Shown: positions 1 to 7,837, numbered from the stretch's first letter. The stretch is DNA of 47,353 bases from JAZQHR01 sp045540695 (GCA_045540695.1 JAZQHR010000093.1:1-47353); one strand, 5' to 3'. Made by a program: numbers and translations. Notes: generated by a model not told the origin, from the sequence alone.

Positions 1-348
1 TGTCAGGGGCTTCATCAGCATAGCCCCTGACACCCCCTGCCGCACCTATTGATAAATTTCAAGAAAATATCAAGACTCATTTTTAAAAATTAACTGCACG
101 TGCAAACTCGGGAACGTAAGTTTAGCTTACATTTAACACCCTCTGTTCCCTCAGGTTGCACTAAAAAAGCCAGGCAATGCTAGATAACTTAAGCCTGACT
201 TTTTTACATTTAATTTTCAAAAATATCGTTTGAATTTTCTAAGAACTTCATCAAATGGTGTCTTTACGCTTGGGCGAAAGTTTGAAGCCGTTGCTAGAAA
301 TTTATAATCCTTCTGTTTTATTGTTGATGTCGTTACATTCTTTTTCTA
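1..348. other. Intergenic region downstream of tyrA
   Basis: No convincing gene is present. Positions 1-32 form a 10-bp perfect inverted repeat (TGTCAGGGGC and its complement around a 12-nt loop). Positions 100-157 hold an imperfect inverted repeat (GTGCAA..GGGAAC against GTTCCC..TTGCAC) with a small GTAAG/CTTAC hairpin inside. A terminator lies at 163-206. On the minus strand, about 40 codons in the tyrA frame are open beyond the tyrA stop (about 336 down to a TGA at 217-219) but have no start codon. They may be the remnant of a lost gene; I do not recognise it. Confidence 0.5.
163..206 (-). terminator. Rho-independent terminator, end of the aromatic operon (bidirectional)
   Basis: The stem AAAAAAG-CAGGC pairs with GCCTG-CTTTTTT with one mismatch and has T runs on both strands. 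It lies about 145 bp past the tyrA stop and is the first terminator met by that transcript. The symmetry means it could also stop transcription entering from the left. Confidence 0.6.
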
Positions 349-1185
349 TCATACACCGTCTATTTCTTCTTTTAATTCTCTGCCCTCTTTAAGGATATCC
401 CTTAGAGCATCAAAATCCTTGTTTTTTATTGCATCGTTATATCTTGAAAGCTCAGAAATGAGGCTTTCTATCTCATTTGAAAGGTTATCACCATTGTCTA
501 TAAAAAGCTCCGCCCACATATTTTCGTTTAATTTTGCTACGCGTGTTAAATCCTTGTAGCTACCGGCAGAAAAAGTCTTGTGACGCTTAGCTGTTGGGCT
601 TTTCACATAAGCATTTGACACCACATGTGCGAGCTGTGAAGTAAACGCTATTATCTCGTCATGTTCTTCAGCTTTTGAAATGGTTACCGAAGAAAATCCT
701 ATACTTACAAACAGATTTTTTATTTCAGACAAAAGACTTATATCGTCTGTGCGATGCGGAACAAGAATAATTGACGCACCGTCAAACATATCCTCTATGG
801 AGTACTTAAATCCTGTAAACTGCGTGCCCGCCATAGGATGACCGCCTACAAATGTAAAGCCATTTTCTGCCGCTATGTCAAAGCATCTTTCACACACAAC
901 ACGCTTTACACCGCCGCAATCTATAACCATCGCGCCTTTTTTTATCTTTGATGCGTTATTTTCCAAAAACTCCACTGTCGCACGCGGATATGTCGCCATA
1001 ATGACTATATCACACTTGCAAAGTCTGTCTAGTGTTAGCTCATCATCTATAGCCTCCAAAAGCTTTGCTGCTGCAACCGGTGCGTGAGCTGTATCCATAC
1101 CAAGTATAGTGTAATCTGTATGTCTTTTAAATGCTTTTGCAAGTGAGCCGCCTATTAGTCCAAGACCTACAATACCTATATTCAT
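349..1185 (-). CDS. tyrA: Prephenate dehydrogenase
   Basis: This enzyme makes 4-hydroxyphenylpyruvate from prephenate with NAD(P), the committed step toward tyrosine. The 278-residue protein opens with a Rossmann nucleotide-binding loop (GLGLIGGSLAKAF, residues 7-19). It continues with the family motif GGHPMAGTQ around residue 114 and a helical dimerisation domain (HDEIIAFTSQLAHVVS). The length fits the short TyrA form without a fused ACT or chorismate mutase domain. Its ATG shares one base with the stop of the upstream DAHP synthase gene (TAATG), so the two are translationally coupled. The transcript starts upstream of the aromatic leader peptide at 2323-2391, so tyrA should be under that attenuator. 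Confidence 0.93.
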   Translation of the reverse strand: MNIGIVGLGLIGGSLAKAFKRHTDYTILGMDTAHAPVAAAKLLEAIDDELTLDRLCKCDIVIMATYPRATVEFLENNASKIKKGAMVIDCGGVKRVVCERCFDIAAENGFTFVGGHPMAGTQFTGFKYSIEDMFDGASIILVPHRTDDISLLSEIKNLFVSIGFSSVTISKAEEHDEIIAFTSQLAHVVSNAYVKSPTAKRHKTFSAGSYKDLTRVAKLNENMWAELFIDNGDNLSNEIESLISELSRYNDAIKNKDFDALRDILKEGRELKEEIDGV

Positions 1186-2186
1186 TATTTACATGCCTCC
1201 AAAATCTTGTTTACACTCTTAACAACATCTGCAAACTGGTCAGGAGTAAGTGACTGAGGACCATCGCAAAGTGCTTTTGCAGGGTTATTGTGAACCTCTA
1301 TCATAAGACCGTCAGCACCTGCTGCAGCTGCTGCCATAGCCATTGGTTTAACAAGCTTTGCTATACCGCACGCGTGTGATGGGTCGATGATTACCGGTAA
1401 ATGGCTAAGTTCTTTTATAACCGATACCGCAGAAATATCAAGTGTGTTTCTTGTAGCAGTTTCGAATGTTCTTATACCTCTTTCACAAAGGATAACGTCC
1501 TCGTTACCGCCTGCCATAATGTATTCAGCACTCATTAGAAGCTCCTGAATAGTGCTTGAAAGGCCTCTCTTTAATAGGATTGGCTTTTTAGTTTTACCAA
1601 GCTCTTTTAAAAGCTCGAAGTTCTGCATATTTCTTGCACCAACCTGTATAACGTCTACATCATCAAATAGCTCAAGATGTGATATATCCATAATCTCTGT
1701 TACAATAGGAAGACCTGTTTCTTTCTTTGCTTTTTTAAGAAGCTCTAATCCTTCAGCTCTCATACCCTGGAACGCGTAAGGGGAAGTTCTTGGCTTGAAT
1801 GCACCGCCACGAAGAAGCTTTGCACCAGCCATTTTAACGCCATTTGCAGTTTCGATAAGCTGTGATTCCGACTCGATAGAGCAAGGTCCTGCGATAATCT
1901 GGAAGTTGCCACCGCCAAGCTTAACGCCATTTATATCAACTACTGTATCGTCCGGATGGAACTTTCTGTTTGCACTTTTGAATGGCTCTGAAATATGCTT
2001 AACATCGCTTACGCAGTCAACTGTTCTGACGATATCGGTATCTATCTTTGAGGTGTCGCCGATAAGACCTATAACTGTCTGGAAATGACCTTCAAAAAGG
2101 TGTGCTCCAACGCCCTGTTCTTCAACCCAGGTAAGCAGCTTATCAATTTGTTCCTTTGGTGTTTTGTCTTTTAAAATTACTATCAT
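1185..2186 (-). CDS. aroF: 3-deoxy-7-phosphoheptulonate (DAHP) synthase
   Basis: This enzyme condenses phosphoenolpyruvate and erythrose 4-phosphate in the first step of the shikimate pathway. The 333-residue protein has an N-terminal ferredoxin-like regulatory domain (about residues 1-70) fused to a KDO8P/DAHP synthase TIM barrel. That is the type I-beta arrangement known from Thermotoga and many Firmicutes. Visible motifs include AGPCSIES (about 100), KPRTSPYAFQG, LKRG and IIDPSHACG. The start ATG has an AGGAGG site a few bases upstream. The gene is first in a two-gene operon with tyrA and sits 136 bp downstream of a Phe/Tyr-rich leader peptide and terminator. In this family the N-terminal domain gives feedback inhibition, so synthesis and activity may both respond to aromatic amino acids. 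The symbol is by homology class only. Confidence 0.93.
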   Translation of the reverse strand: MIVILKDKTPKEQIDKLLTWVEEQGVGAHLFEGHFQTVIGLIGDTSKIDTDIVRTVDCVSDVKHISEPFKSANRKFHPDDTVVDINGVKLGGGNFQIIAGPCSIESESQLIETANGVKMAGAKLLRGGAFKPRTSPYAFQGMRAEGLELLKKAKKETGLPIVTEIMDISHLELFDDVDVIQVGARNMQNFELLKELGKTKKPILLKRGLSSTIQELLMSAEYIMAGGNEDVILCERGIRTFETATRNTLDISAVSVIKELSHLPVIIDPSHACGIAKLVKPMAMAAAAAGADGLMIEVHNNPAKALCDGPQSLTPDQFADVVKSVNKILEACK

Positions 2187-2214
2187 TTTTATTTCCTCCT
2201 GAAATTTTTCGAAT

Positions 2215-2259
2215 TAAAAAAGGTTCTGCCACTGTGATTTCTCACTGTGATAGAACCTT
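2215..2259 (-). terminator. Attenuator terminator of the aromatic operon leader
   Basis: On the minus strand an 8-bp lower stem (AAGGTTCT with AGAACCTT) is capped by an upper stem CACAGTGA/TCACAGTG with one A-A mismatch and a GAAA tetraloop. A TTTTTT run follows directly. It lies between the leader peptide stop and aroF. The loop and upper 3' arm (AGAAATCAC, 2242 down to 2234) are perfectly complementary over 9 nt to the segment just past the leader stop (2320 down to 2312). This allows a mutually exclusive antiterminator. Confidence 0.88.
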
Positions 2260-2300
2260 ATCAATCGAAGTATTATTATTTATACAAGGACTACACTCGA

Positions 2301-2320
2301 TTTGCAGCATTAGAAATCAC
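2301..2320 (-). promoter_or_regulatory. Antiterminator and competitor segments of the aromatic attenuator
   Basis: Two short segments follow the leader peptide stop. GTGATTTCT (2320-2312) pairs over 9 nt with AGAAATCAC inside the terminator. GCTGCAAA (2308-2301) pairs over 8 nt with TTTGCAGC at codons 6-8 of the leader peptide (2376-2369). When the latter pair forms, the antiterminator segment is trapped in its loop. A ribosome stalled on the aromatic codons would cover 2376-2369 and free the antiterminator. The pairings are seen in the sequence; the mechanism is inferred by analogy with pheA/trp attenuation. Confidence 0.8.
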
Positions 2321-2322
2321 TC

Positions 2323-2391
2323 TTACTTTGTTTTTGTTTTGCTAAAGTAAAAGTAATAAAAGTATTCAGCTGCAAAGCTTAATCTCTTCAT
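2323..2391 (-). CDS. Phe/Tyr-rich attenuation leader peptide (22 aa)
   Basis: This small gene encodes a 22-residue peptide whose residues 10-16 are YFYYFYF; with Phe6 there are four Phe and four Tyr in total. It has an ATG start and an AAGGA ribosome site 10 nt upstream, and ends at TAA (2325-2323). It lies about 26 nt downstream of the expected start from the promoter at 2424-2452 and 64 nt before the attenuator terminator. Seven aromatic codons in a row in a peptide this short, directly ahead of DAHP synthase and prephenate dehydrogenase, are the hallmark of an amino-acid-sensing leader peptide. Its product is probably not functional as a protein; translation speed through it is the signal. 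Confidence 0.88.
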   Translation of the reverse strand: MKRLSFAAEYFYYFYFSKTKTK

Positions 2392-2423
2392 AATTAAACA
2401 ATCCTTATAAATTTATTAAAAAC

Positions 2424-2452
2424 ATAATACCACATGTAAAAAAACTTGTCAA
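2424..2452 (-). promoter_or_regulatory. Sigma-A promoter of the aromatic operon
   Basis: A perfect -35 box TTGACA (2452-2447) and a -10 box TATTAT (2429-2424) are separated by 17 bp on the minus strand. The predicted start near 2417 leaves a short 5' UTR before the leader peptide. Confidence 0.87.
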
Positions 2453-2469
2453 CAGTTTTTTTATATTTT

Positions 2470-3738
2470 TTATTTAATAATATCTGTACCCATGTAAGGT
2501 CTTAGTACTTCCGGAACAGTTACACTACCGTCTTCGTTCTGATAGTTTTCAAGTATAGCTGCAACAGTTCTTCCTACAGCAAGGCCTGAACCGTTAAGTG
2601 TGTGAACAAGCTGTGCTTTGTCCTTAGGTGAATTTTTAAACTTAATGTTAGCACGTCTTGCCTGATAGTCAACGAAGTTTGAGCAAGAAGATATTTCAAC
2701 ATATCTATTGTAGCTAGGCATCCACACTTCTATATCGTATGTTTTAGCAGAAGAGAAGCCAAGGTCACCAGATGACAAGCATACTACTCTATATGCTATA
2801 CCAAGCTTCTGTAGAAGCTTTTCGGCATCGTTTGTAAGTGATTCTAATTCTGCAAAGCTATCTTCAGGTTTTGCAAATTTTACAAGCTCAACCTTATTGA
2901 ACTGATGCTGACGGATAAGACCTCTTGTATCACGTCCTGCCGAACCAGCCTCTGCTCTGAAACACGCTGAATATGCGGCATATTTTATAGGAAGCTTGCT
3001 TCCGTCTAAAATTTCATCTCTGTGAAGATTTGTAACAGGAACCTCCGCAGTAGGTATCATAAAGTAGCCGTTGTTTGACACCTTAAATGCATCCTCTTCA
3101 AATTTTGGAAGCTGACCTGTGCCTGTCATAGATGCTCTGTTTACCATATATGGAGGGAATATTTCTGTGTATCCCGACTCTTCTGTATGAGTGTTTAAAA
3201 AGAACTGAATTACCGCTCTTTCAAGTCTTGCACCAAGTCCTTTATACACTGTAAATCTAGCACCTGAAATCTTTGCACCGCGTTCAAAGTCAAGTATATC
3301 AAGACCTTCGCCGATATCCCAGTGTGCTTTTGGTTCAAAGTCAAATTTTCTTGGTTCTAAATGTTTTCTTATCTCAACATTATCCGCATCGCTATCGCCT
3401 ATTGGCACAGACTCGTCAGGAATGTTCGGAATAGTAAGCATAGCCATCTGTACTTTTTCGTCATACTCTCTAACCTCTGCGTCAAGAGATTTAATCTCGT
3501 CAGAAAGCTTTTTCATTTCTTCGAATATTCCGCTTACATCCTTGCCCTCTTTTTTAAGCTGAGGGATTTTCTTGCTTTCCTCGTTCTGTTTGCTCTTTAG
3601 CTGTTCAACTTTAAAAAGAACGCTTCTTCTTTCCTCGTCAAGCTTTATAATAGCATCAACGTCTATATCAGAGTTTCTGCTTTTAAGTGCTGCTTTTACC
3701 CTTTCAGGTTCTGTACGTAAAATCTTTATGTCTAACAT
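2470..3738 (-). CDS. serS: Seryl-tRNA synthetase
   Basis: This enzyme charges tRNA-Ser with serine. The 422-residue protein has the N-terminal antiparallel coiled-coil arm (about residues 25-100) that binds the long variable arm of tRNA-Ser. The class II core follows: motif 2 around FRAEAGSAGRDTRGL (about 265-280) and motif 3 around GSGLAVGRTVAAILENYQ (about 380-398). The length is typical. The ATG has an AAGGAGAG site upstream and lies 12 bp after a small membrane protein gene, so the two are probably cotranscribed. No T-box leader is visible in front of it. It is followed by the promoter of the aromatic operon. Confidence 0.96.
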   Translation of the reverse strand: MLDIKILRTEPERVKAALKSRNSDIDVDAIIKLDEERRSVLFKVEQLKSKQNEESKKIPQLKKEGKDVSGIFEEMKKLSDEIKSLDAEVREYDEKVQMAMLTIPNIPDESVPIGDSDADNVEIRKHLEPRKFDFEPKAHWDIGEGLDILDFERGAKISGARFTVYKGLGARLERAVIQFFLNTHTEESGYTEIFPPYMVNRASMTGTGQLPKFEEDAFKVSNNGYFMIPTAEVPVTNLHRDEILDGSKLPIKYAAYSACFRAEAGSAGRDTRGLIRQHQFNKVELVKFAKPEDSFAELESLTNDAEKLLQKLGIAYRVVCLSSGDLGFSSAKTYDIEVWMPSYNRYVEISSCSNFVDYQARRANIKFKNSPKDKAQLVHTLNGSGLAVGRTVAAILENYQNEDGSVTVPEVLRPYMGTDIIK

Positions 3739-3750
3739 TTTTATCTCTCC

Positions 3751-4152
3751 TTAGTATTCCATTATTATTTTATATAGATACAGCTGAGGCGGTGTCAATT
3801 TGTCAGTGTCTATGTTTTGAATAGTACTTACCGCACTTTCAGTTCTGCCTTTGTTTAAATGCTGATATGCTTCAAATATTTTTTCAGAATTTTCTTTGTA
3901 AGTCTTAAGGTCGGTATTTTCTGTTTGTGCAATCTCAAGATTTTCCGAAATGGTTTTTATCTCCGCTTTAAGATTTGTATTTTCAGCGGAAATTGCTTCC
4001 ATATTTTTTTGAAGCCCTTTGCTGTTTCGATCAAGCTGGTCAATTTCCTTTTGGAAATTGTTTTGAGTAAGCCCTGCAAAGATTATCAGTATAAGTGCAA
4101 ATGAAAAAAGTATGGCAGTGTAAAGCCACAAAAATTTCATGTTCTTTTTCAA
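3751..4152 (-). CDS. Small single-pass membrane protein with coiled coil
   Basis: The function is not recognised. The 133-residue product has one transmembrane helix (about residues 8-28), then a charged heptad-rich stretch (about 35-90, with repeated K/E and N-L-K) that should form a coiled coil. A short C-terminal helix follows, of the kind seen in TPR-like tails. The best start is TTG at 4152, 8 nt after an AAGGAGA site; an ATG at 4140 is an alternative. The gene lies directly upstream of serS and downstream of parB, in the same direction. The topology is reminiscent of division or envelope scaffolds, but that is only a guess. Confidence 0.7.
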   Translation of the reverse strand: MKKNMKFLWLYTAILFSFALILIIFAGLTQNNFQKEIDQLDRNSKGLQKNMEAISAENTNLKAEIKTISENLEIAQTENTDLKTYKENSEKIFEAYQHLNKGRTESAVSTIQNIDTDKLTPPQLYLYKIIMEY

Positions 4153-4325
4153 TCAATTCATCTCCTTTATTTTTAACCATAGCCATTACACGCAAAATTT
4201 CGCGTTTTAGTGATAGTTTGTCTTCTTACATAAAATCACATTACCTATATTGCAAACGTTTAACACGCTTCAAATTTAAAGGTCGATTTTTCTGCGTTTT
4301 TCTACAATTTTACATTTTTTGGAAA

Positions 4326-5189
4326 TTAACTTTCAAACCTTTTAAGTATTCTTTCGAGGTCATCATTTCCGTAATATTCTATCTCGATTTTACCTTTGTT
4401 TTTTCCGGATGAGATTTTTACCTTTGAACCGATAAGCTCAGATGCTCTTTTCTCAAGTTCCAAAATTGCAAGCTTTAAATTCAAATCTTCTTTTTTAGGT
4501 TCTTTTTCAGGTTTTGATTCAAGCTTGATTATTTTTTCGAGTTCACGCACACTTATCTGCTTTTCACAAACAAACTTTGCTGTTTCAATGATGAAGTTTT
4601 TATCAGTAGCAGACAACAGCACTTTCGCATGACCTGTAGAAAGCTTTTTATCCTCAACAAGCTTTATCACCTCATCAGGCAATGATAATAGTCTAAGTGA
4701 GTTTGCCACTGCCGAACGGCTTTTGCTTACCCTTTTCGATATTTGCTCCTGAGTGAGTGAAAACTCATCAATAAGCTTTTTGTATCCAAGTGATTCTTCT
4801 ATAGGATTCAAATCCTCTCTTTGAAGGTTTTCTATAAGCGAAACCTCATAAGCTTTTACATCATCATATTCCTTTATAATAACCGGAATAGTCTTAAGTC
4901 CCGCCATTTTAGCTGCACGCCATCTTCTCTCGCCGGCTATTATTTTATAAAAGCCATTGTTGGATTTTATAACAAGTATCGGCTGTATAACGCCGTGCTC
5001 CTTTATAGATTCGCATAGAGCCTCAAGGGCTTCCTCATCAAAATCTTTACGCGGCTGGCCTTTATTTGGTTCAACATCTACTATCTTAAGCTCGGTTACT
5101 GCACCTTTTGCTAAAACTGGTGTTTCCTCCACAACCGGAGTTTCTTTTATAAGAGCTCCAAGACCTCTTCCTAGTCCGTTTTTTGCCAT
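4326..5189 (-). CDS. parB: Chromosome-partitioning protein ParB (Spo0J)
   Basis: ParB is a CTP-dependent DNA clamp that loads at parS sites and spreads to organise the origin region. The 287-residue protein has the N-terminal CTPase domain with GERRWRAAK (about 85-93) and ENLQREDLNPIEE (about 120-132). A helix-turn-helix parS reader follows (TQEQISKRVSKSRSAVANSLRLL, about 147-170), then a C-terminal dimerisation region. It starts 6 bp after parA ends, the usual operon. Candidate target sites are at 6022-6037 and 43733-43748. Of the two ParB-family genes here, this one is called ParB because it sits downstream of parA; the one after rsmG is Noc. Confidence 0.94.
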   Translation of the reverse strand: MAKNGLGRGLGALIKETPVVEETPVLAKGAVTELKIVDVEPNKGQPRKDFDEEALEALCESIKEHGVIQPILVIKSNNGFYKIIAGERRWRAAKMAGLKTIPVIIKEYDDVKAYEVSLIENLQREDLNPIEESLGYKKLIDEFSLTQEQISKRVSKSRSAVANSLRLLSLPDEVIKLVEDKKLSTGHAKVLLSATDKNFIIETAKFVCEKQISVRELEKIIKLESKPEKEPKKEDLNLKLAILELEKRASELIGSKVKISSGKNKGKIEIEYYGNDDLERILKRFES

Positions 5190-5195
5190 TTATAT

Positions 5196-5966
5196 TCACT
5201 TCCCTTCATTCGCACGTACTACCTCTTTTGCAAGCTCGCCATAACAAAATGCACCTTTAGAATGTTTGTCATACACATCTATAGGTTGTCCAAACGATGG
5301 TGCCTCACTAAGACGTACGTTTCTTGGTATAACAGTATGATACACCTTTTGCGGATAATATTTTTTTACTTCCTCCACTACCTGGATGGATAGATTTGTT
5401 CTAGCATCAAACATAGTAAGAAGTACACCCTCTATATCTATAGAAGGATTTAGTGATTTTTTAACCATTCTTATTGTATTCATAAGCTGGCTAAGTCCCT
5501 CAAGTGCGTAGTATTCGCACTGTATCGGTATAAGCACGCTGTCTGAGCCGACAAACGTATTAAGCGTAAGCAGTCCAAGCGATGGCGGACAATCGATTAT
5601 GATATAATCGTACTCGTTTTTAACAGATTTAAGAGCATTTTTAAACCTGTATTCCCTATCCGATATCGCAACAAGTTCTATTTCAGCACCTGCCAAAGAT
5701 ATATCGGACGGACAAAGGTGTAAGTTTTCAAACTCCGTTTCAATAATTGCCTCTTTGATATCTACTCCATCTACCAAAACATCATATATGGTGTTTTTAT
5801 CGTCTATATCAATCACACCAACTCCGCTTGAAGCATTTCCCTGCGGGTCAATGTCGATTAGCAAAACCTTTTTACCCAGCACGCCAAGCGCCGAGCTTAG
5901 ATTAACGGAGGTTGTAGTCTTTCCAACGCCACCTTTTTGGTTGGCAATAGCTATAACTTTACCCAT
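5196..5966 (-). CDS. parA: Chromosome-partitioning ATPase ParA (Soj)
   Basis: This is a Walker-type ATPase that binds DNA when ATP-bound and works with ParB in origin segregation. In Bacillus it also controls DnaA. The 256-residue protein has the deviant Walker A motif KGGVGKTTT (residues 10-18), the A' motif DIDPQGNASSG (about 38-48) and Walker B IIIDCPPSLG (about 121-130). The length is that of chromosomal Soj proteins. The ATG has an AAGGAGGGG site. A parS-like site lies at 6022-6037 in the promoter region, so ParB may repress its own operon. Confidence 0.95.
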   Translation of the reverse strand: MGKVIAIANQKGGVGKTTTSVNLSSALGVLGKKVLLIDIDPQGNASSGVGVIDIDDKNTIYDVLVDGVDIKEAIIETEFENLHLCPSDISLAGAEIELVAISDREYRFKNALKSVKNEYDYIIIDCPPSLGLLTLNTFVGSDSVLIPIQCEYYALEGLSQLMNTIRMVKKSLNPSIDIEGVLLTMFDARTNLSIQVVEEVKKYYPQKVYHTVIPRNVRLSEAPSFGQPIDVYDKHSKGAFCYGELAKEVVRANEGK

Positions 5967-6021
5967 AACACCCCTCCTTATTTGTGATTATTTTTATTAT
6001 AGATTTATTTTACCACAAAAT

Positions 6022-6037
6022 TGTTCCACATGGAACA
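6022..6037. promoter_or_regulatory. parS: parS-like site in the parAB promoter region
   Basis: The sequence TGTTCCACATGGAACA matches the conserved parS pattern TGTTnCACGTGnAACA at all but one defined position (A for G in the centre). It lies about 55 bp upstream of the parA start. On the minus strand it overlaps the -35 region of an extended -10 (TGGTAAAAT) that could serve parAB. Confidence 0.7.
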
Positions 6038-6085
6038 TTTTTTTGAAAATTTTTTAAAATATTTTGCAAATATATAGTTAAACGC

Positions 6086-6142
6086 ACAAAAACCGCCAAT
6101 AACGAGGTTAAAATTATTTAACATCGCATATTGGCGGTTTGT
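6086..6142 (-). terminator. Terminator after noc
   Basis: An ACAAAAACCGCCAATA arm pairs with TATTGGCGGTTTGT around a loop that contains a second weak GTTAAA/ATTTAAC stem. It sits in the 210-bp gap between noc and parA. It should separate noc transcription from parAB and could act in both directions. Confidence 0.65.
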
Positions 6143-6176
6143 ATTTTTAAAAATAAATTTGATTTGCTACGTAAGT

Positions 6177-7004
6177 TTACTCACTGCTTTTAGGAATCCT
6201 CACGATATATTCGTAGTACGCATCCGACTCACTTTGATAACTCGTTGCGTCAATACCTGAATTTTTCATAACGGTAATCGCTCTTTTTATAGTGTTTAAA
6301 AATATACGCACATCCTTTAATATGTAGGTGTTTTTCGTTTCCTCTTTTTTAGCAGAAACGTCTGTCAGCATCTTATCGATGAGATTATCCGTTTCCTTGA
6401 CGGTAAGGCTGTTATCACACACTTTTTTAAGTGCTATCATTCTTACCTCTTCATCACATATTCTAAGAAGCGCTCTTGCATGGCGTTCAGAAAGTGAATT
6501 GGACACGATAAGCTTTCTCATCATTGGTGATAATTTTAAAAGTCTTAACTTGTTGGCAACGGCAGACTGACTTTTGCCGATTTTAGCCGATAACTCCTCT
6601 TGCGTAAGGCCATGGTCATTTATAAGGTGGCAGTACGCCTCCGCCTCCTCTAAAAAATTCAAGTCCTGTCTTTGAAGGTTTTCTATAAGTGCAATAACCG
6701 CACTGTCATTATCGCTTATGTTTACAACTATGGCAGGTATTCTGTCAAGTCCAATCTCAATACATGCACGAAGCCTTCTCTCACCCGCGACAAGCTCATA
6801 ATCAAAGCTGTTCGGAATTTTCCTTACTGATATCGGCTGAATAACGCCGTATTTTTCTATTGACTTGCCAAGCTCAGTTATAGAAGCGCTATCAAATACG
6901 CGTCTTGGTTGATATGGGTTTGGTTTAACGTTTGTCACAGGAAGCTGAAGAACACTCTCTTTTTGAGCAATCTGTGGCTTAAGCTTATTTATAACATCAA
7001 TCAC
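6177..7004 (-). CDS. noc: Nucleoid occlusion protein Noc (ParB family)
   Basis: Noc is a ParB paralogue that binds its own DNA sites and blocks Z-ring assembly over the nucleoid. The product has the ParB CTPase motifs GERRLRACIE (about 85-94) and ENLQRQDLNFLEEAEAY (about 120-136), then a helix-turn-helix (TQEELSAKIGKSQSAVANKLRLL). The best start is GTG at 7004, 4 nt after a strong GAGGAGGGG site, giving 275 residues; upstream in-frame codons lack a site. Gene order rsmG-noc-parA-parB matches Bacillus and supports Noc over a second ParB. Binding specificity cannot be read directly, so ParB2 remains possible. Confidence 0.88.
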   Translation of the reverse strand: MIDVINKLKPQIAQKESVLQLPVTNVKPNPYQPRRVFDSASITELGKSIEKYGVIQPISVRKIPNSFDYELVAGERRLRACIEIGLDRIPAIVVNISDNDSAVIALIENLQRQDLNFLEEAEAYCHLINDHGLTQEELSAKIGKSQSAVANKLRLLKLSPMMRKLIVSNSLSERHARALLRICDEEVRMIALKKVCDNSLTVKETDNLIDKMLTDVSAKKEETKNTYILKDVRIFLNTIKRAITVMKNSGIDATSYQSESDAYYEYIVRIPKSSE

Positions 7005-7070
7005 AAAACCCCTCCTCTTTAGTATATTGTAAGGTACATAGTACAATCAACTTTTTGTACCCCTAATCAA

Positions 7071-7099
7071 ATTATACCATTAGAGATGGGCAATTCCAA
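7071..7099 (-). promoter_or_regulatory. Promoter of noc
   Basis: TTGGAA (7099-7094) and TATAAT (7076-7071) are spaced by 17 bp. The promoter lies between the rsmG terminator and the noc start. A GTACAA...TTGTAC inverted repeat lies at 7041-7060, just downstream of the predicted start site. Confidence 0.72.
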
Positions 7100-7133
7100 A
7101 CAAAATCGTTCCAAAAATTCTCCTATAAAACGA

Positions 7134-7159
7134 TAAAAACCCCTTTATTTAAGGGGTTC
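7134..7159 (-). terminator. Terminator overlapping the rsmG stop codon
   Basis: AACCCCTT and AAGGGGTT form a stem around a short A-rich loop, followed by TTTT on the minus strand. The stop codon of rsmG lies inside it. It ends the rpmH-to-rsmG transcription unit. Confidence 0.8.
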
Positions 7160-7837
7160 TTTTGCAGGCTTAGGTGCTTTTCTTGGATATTTTGTCGAGG
7201 TAGCTGAAATCTTTTTTATGATAACCATATTATGATTTAAATCAGTACCGGGAATATCGTAATTTACAACGTCCTCTATCTGTCCGCCAAGAAGCTTTAT
7301 AGCAGTTTTCGCATCGGCAATTTCATTTTCAACATTCGGACCTTTAAGGCTTATGAAATATCCGCCCACTTTCACAAACGGAAGGCAAAGCTCGGATAGG
7401 GTAGACAGGTTCGCAACCGCACGCGATACGGCTACATCATACTGTTCGCGGTGTTTTTTATCCCTTCCCAAATCCTCCGCACGAGAGTGAATAGTTTCTA
7501 CGCCATCAAGCGAAAGCACGTTTATCACTTCGTTTAAAAAGTTTATCCTCTTGCCAAGCGAGTCCATAAGAGTTACGTTTAGCGACTCGTCGAAAATCTT
7601 TAGCGGAAGTCCAGGAAATCCAGCACCTGTTCCAACATCTATAACCCTTGCACCAGAAGTAAACTTTCCGCTGTCTGTTATAAGAATACTGTCTAAAAAG
7701 TGCTTTGTAGCAACCTCGCTTTTCTCGGTAATAGCGGTTAGGTTTATCTTTTCATTCCATTCCACTAAAAGCTCATAGTATTTTTGAAGCTTTTCTATTT
7801 TAACATCATCAAGTATATTTCCAAGAATATTTTTCAT
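7145..7837 (-). CDS. rsmG: 16S rRNA (guanine-N7)-methyltransferase RsmG (GidB)
   Basis: RsmG methylates G527 of 16S rRNA using S-adenosylmethionine. The Rossmann SAM-binding motif VIDVGTGAGFPGLPLKI is at about residues 65-81, and the family motifs NEKINLTAI and RAVANLSTL are present. The start at ATG 7837 is chosen because AGGAG lies 7 nt upstream; the ATG two codons earlier would leave almost no spacing. This gives 230 residues, close to the family norm. The gene follows mnmG, whose stop overlaps its ribosome-binding region, and it closes the origin operon. Confidence 0.94.
   Translation of the reverse strand: MKNILGNILDDVKIEKLQKYYELLVEWNEKINLTAITEKSEVATKHFLDSILITDSGKFTSGARVIDVGTGAGFPGLPLKIFDESLNVTLMDSLGKRINFLNEVINVLSLDGVETIHSRAEDLGRDKKHREQYDVAVSRAVANLSTLSELCLPFVKVGGYFISLKGPNVENEIADAKTAIKLLGGQIEDVVNYDIPGTDLNHNMVIIKKISATSTKYPRKAPKPAKEPLK

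Noticed and set aside
100..157. Inverted repeat as a possible T-box or riboswitch
   Set aside because: It lies downstream of tyrA, lacks the T-box AGGGTGG core and has no gene after it.
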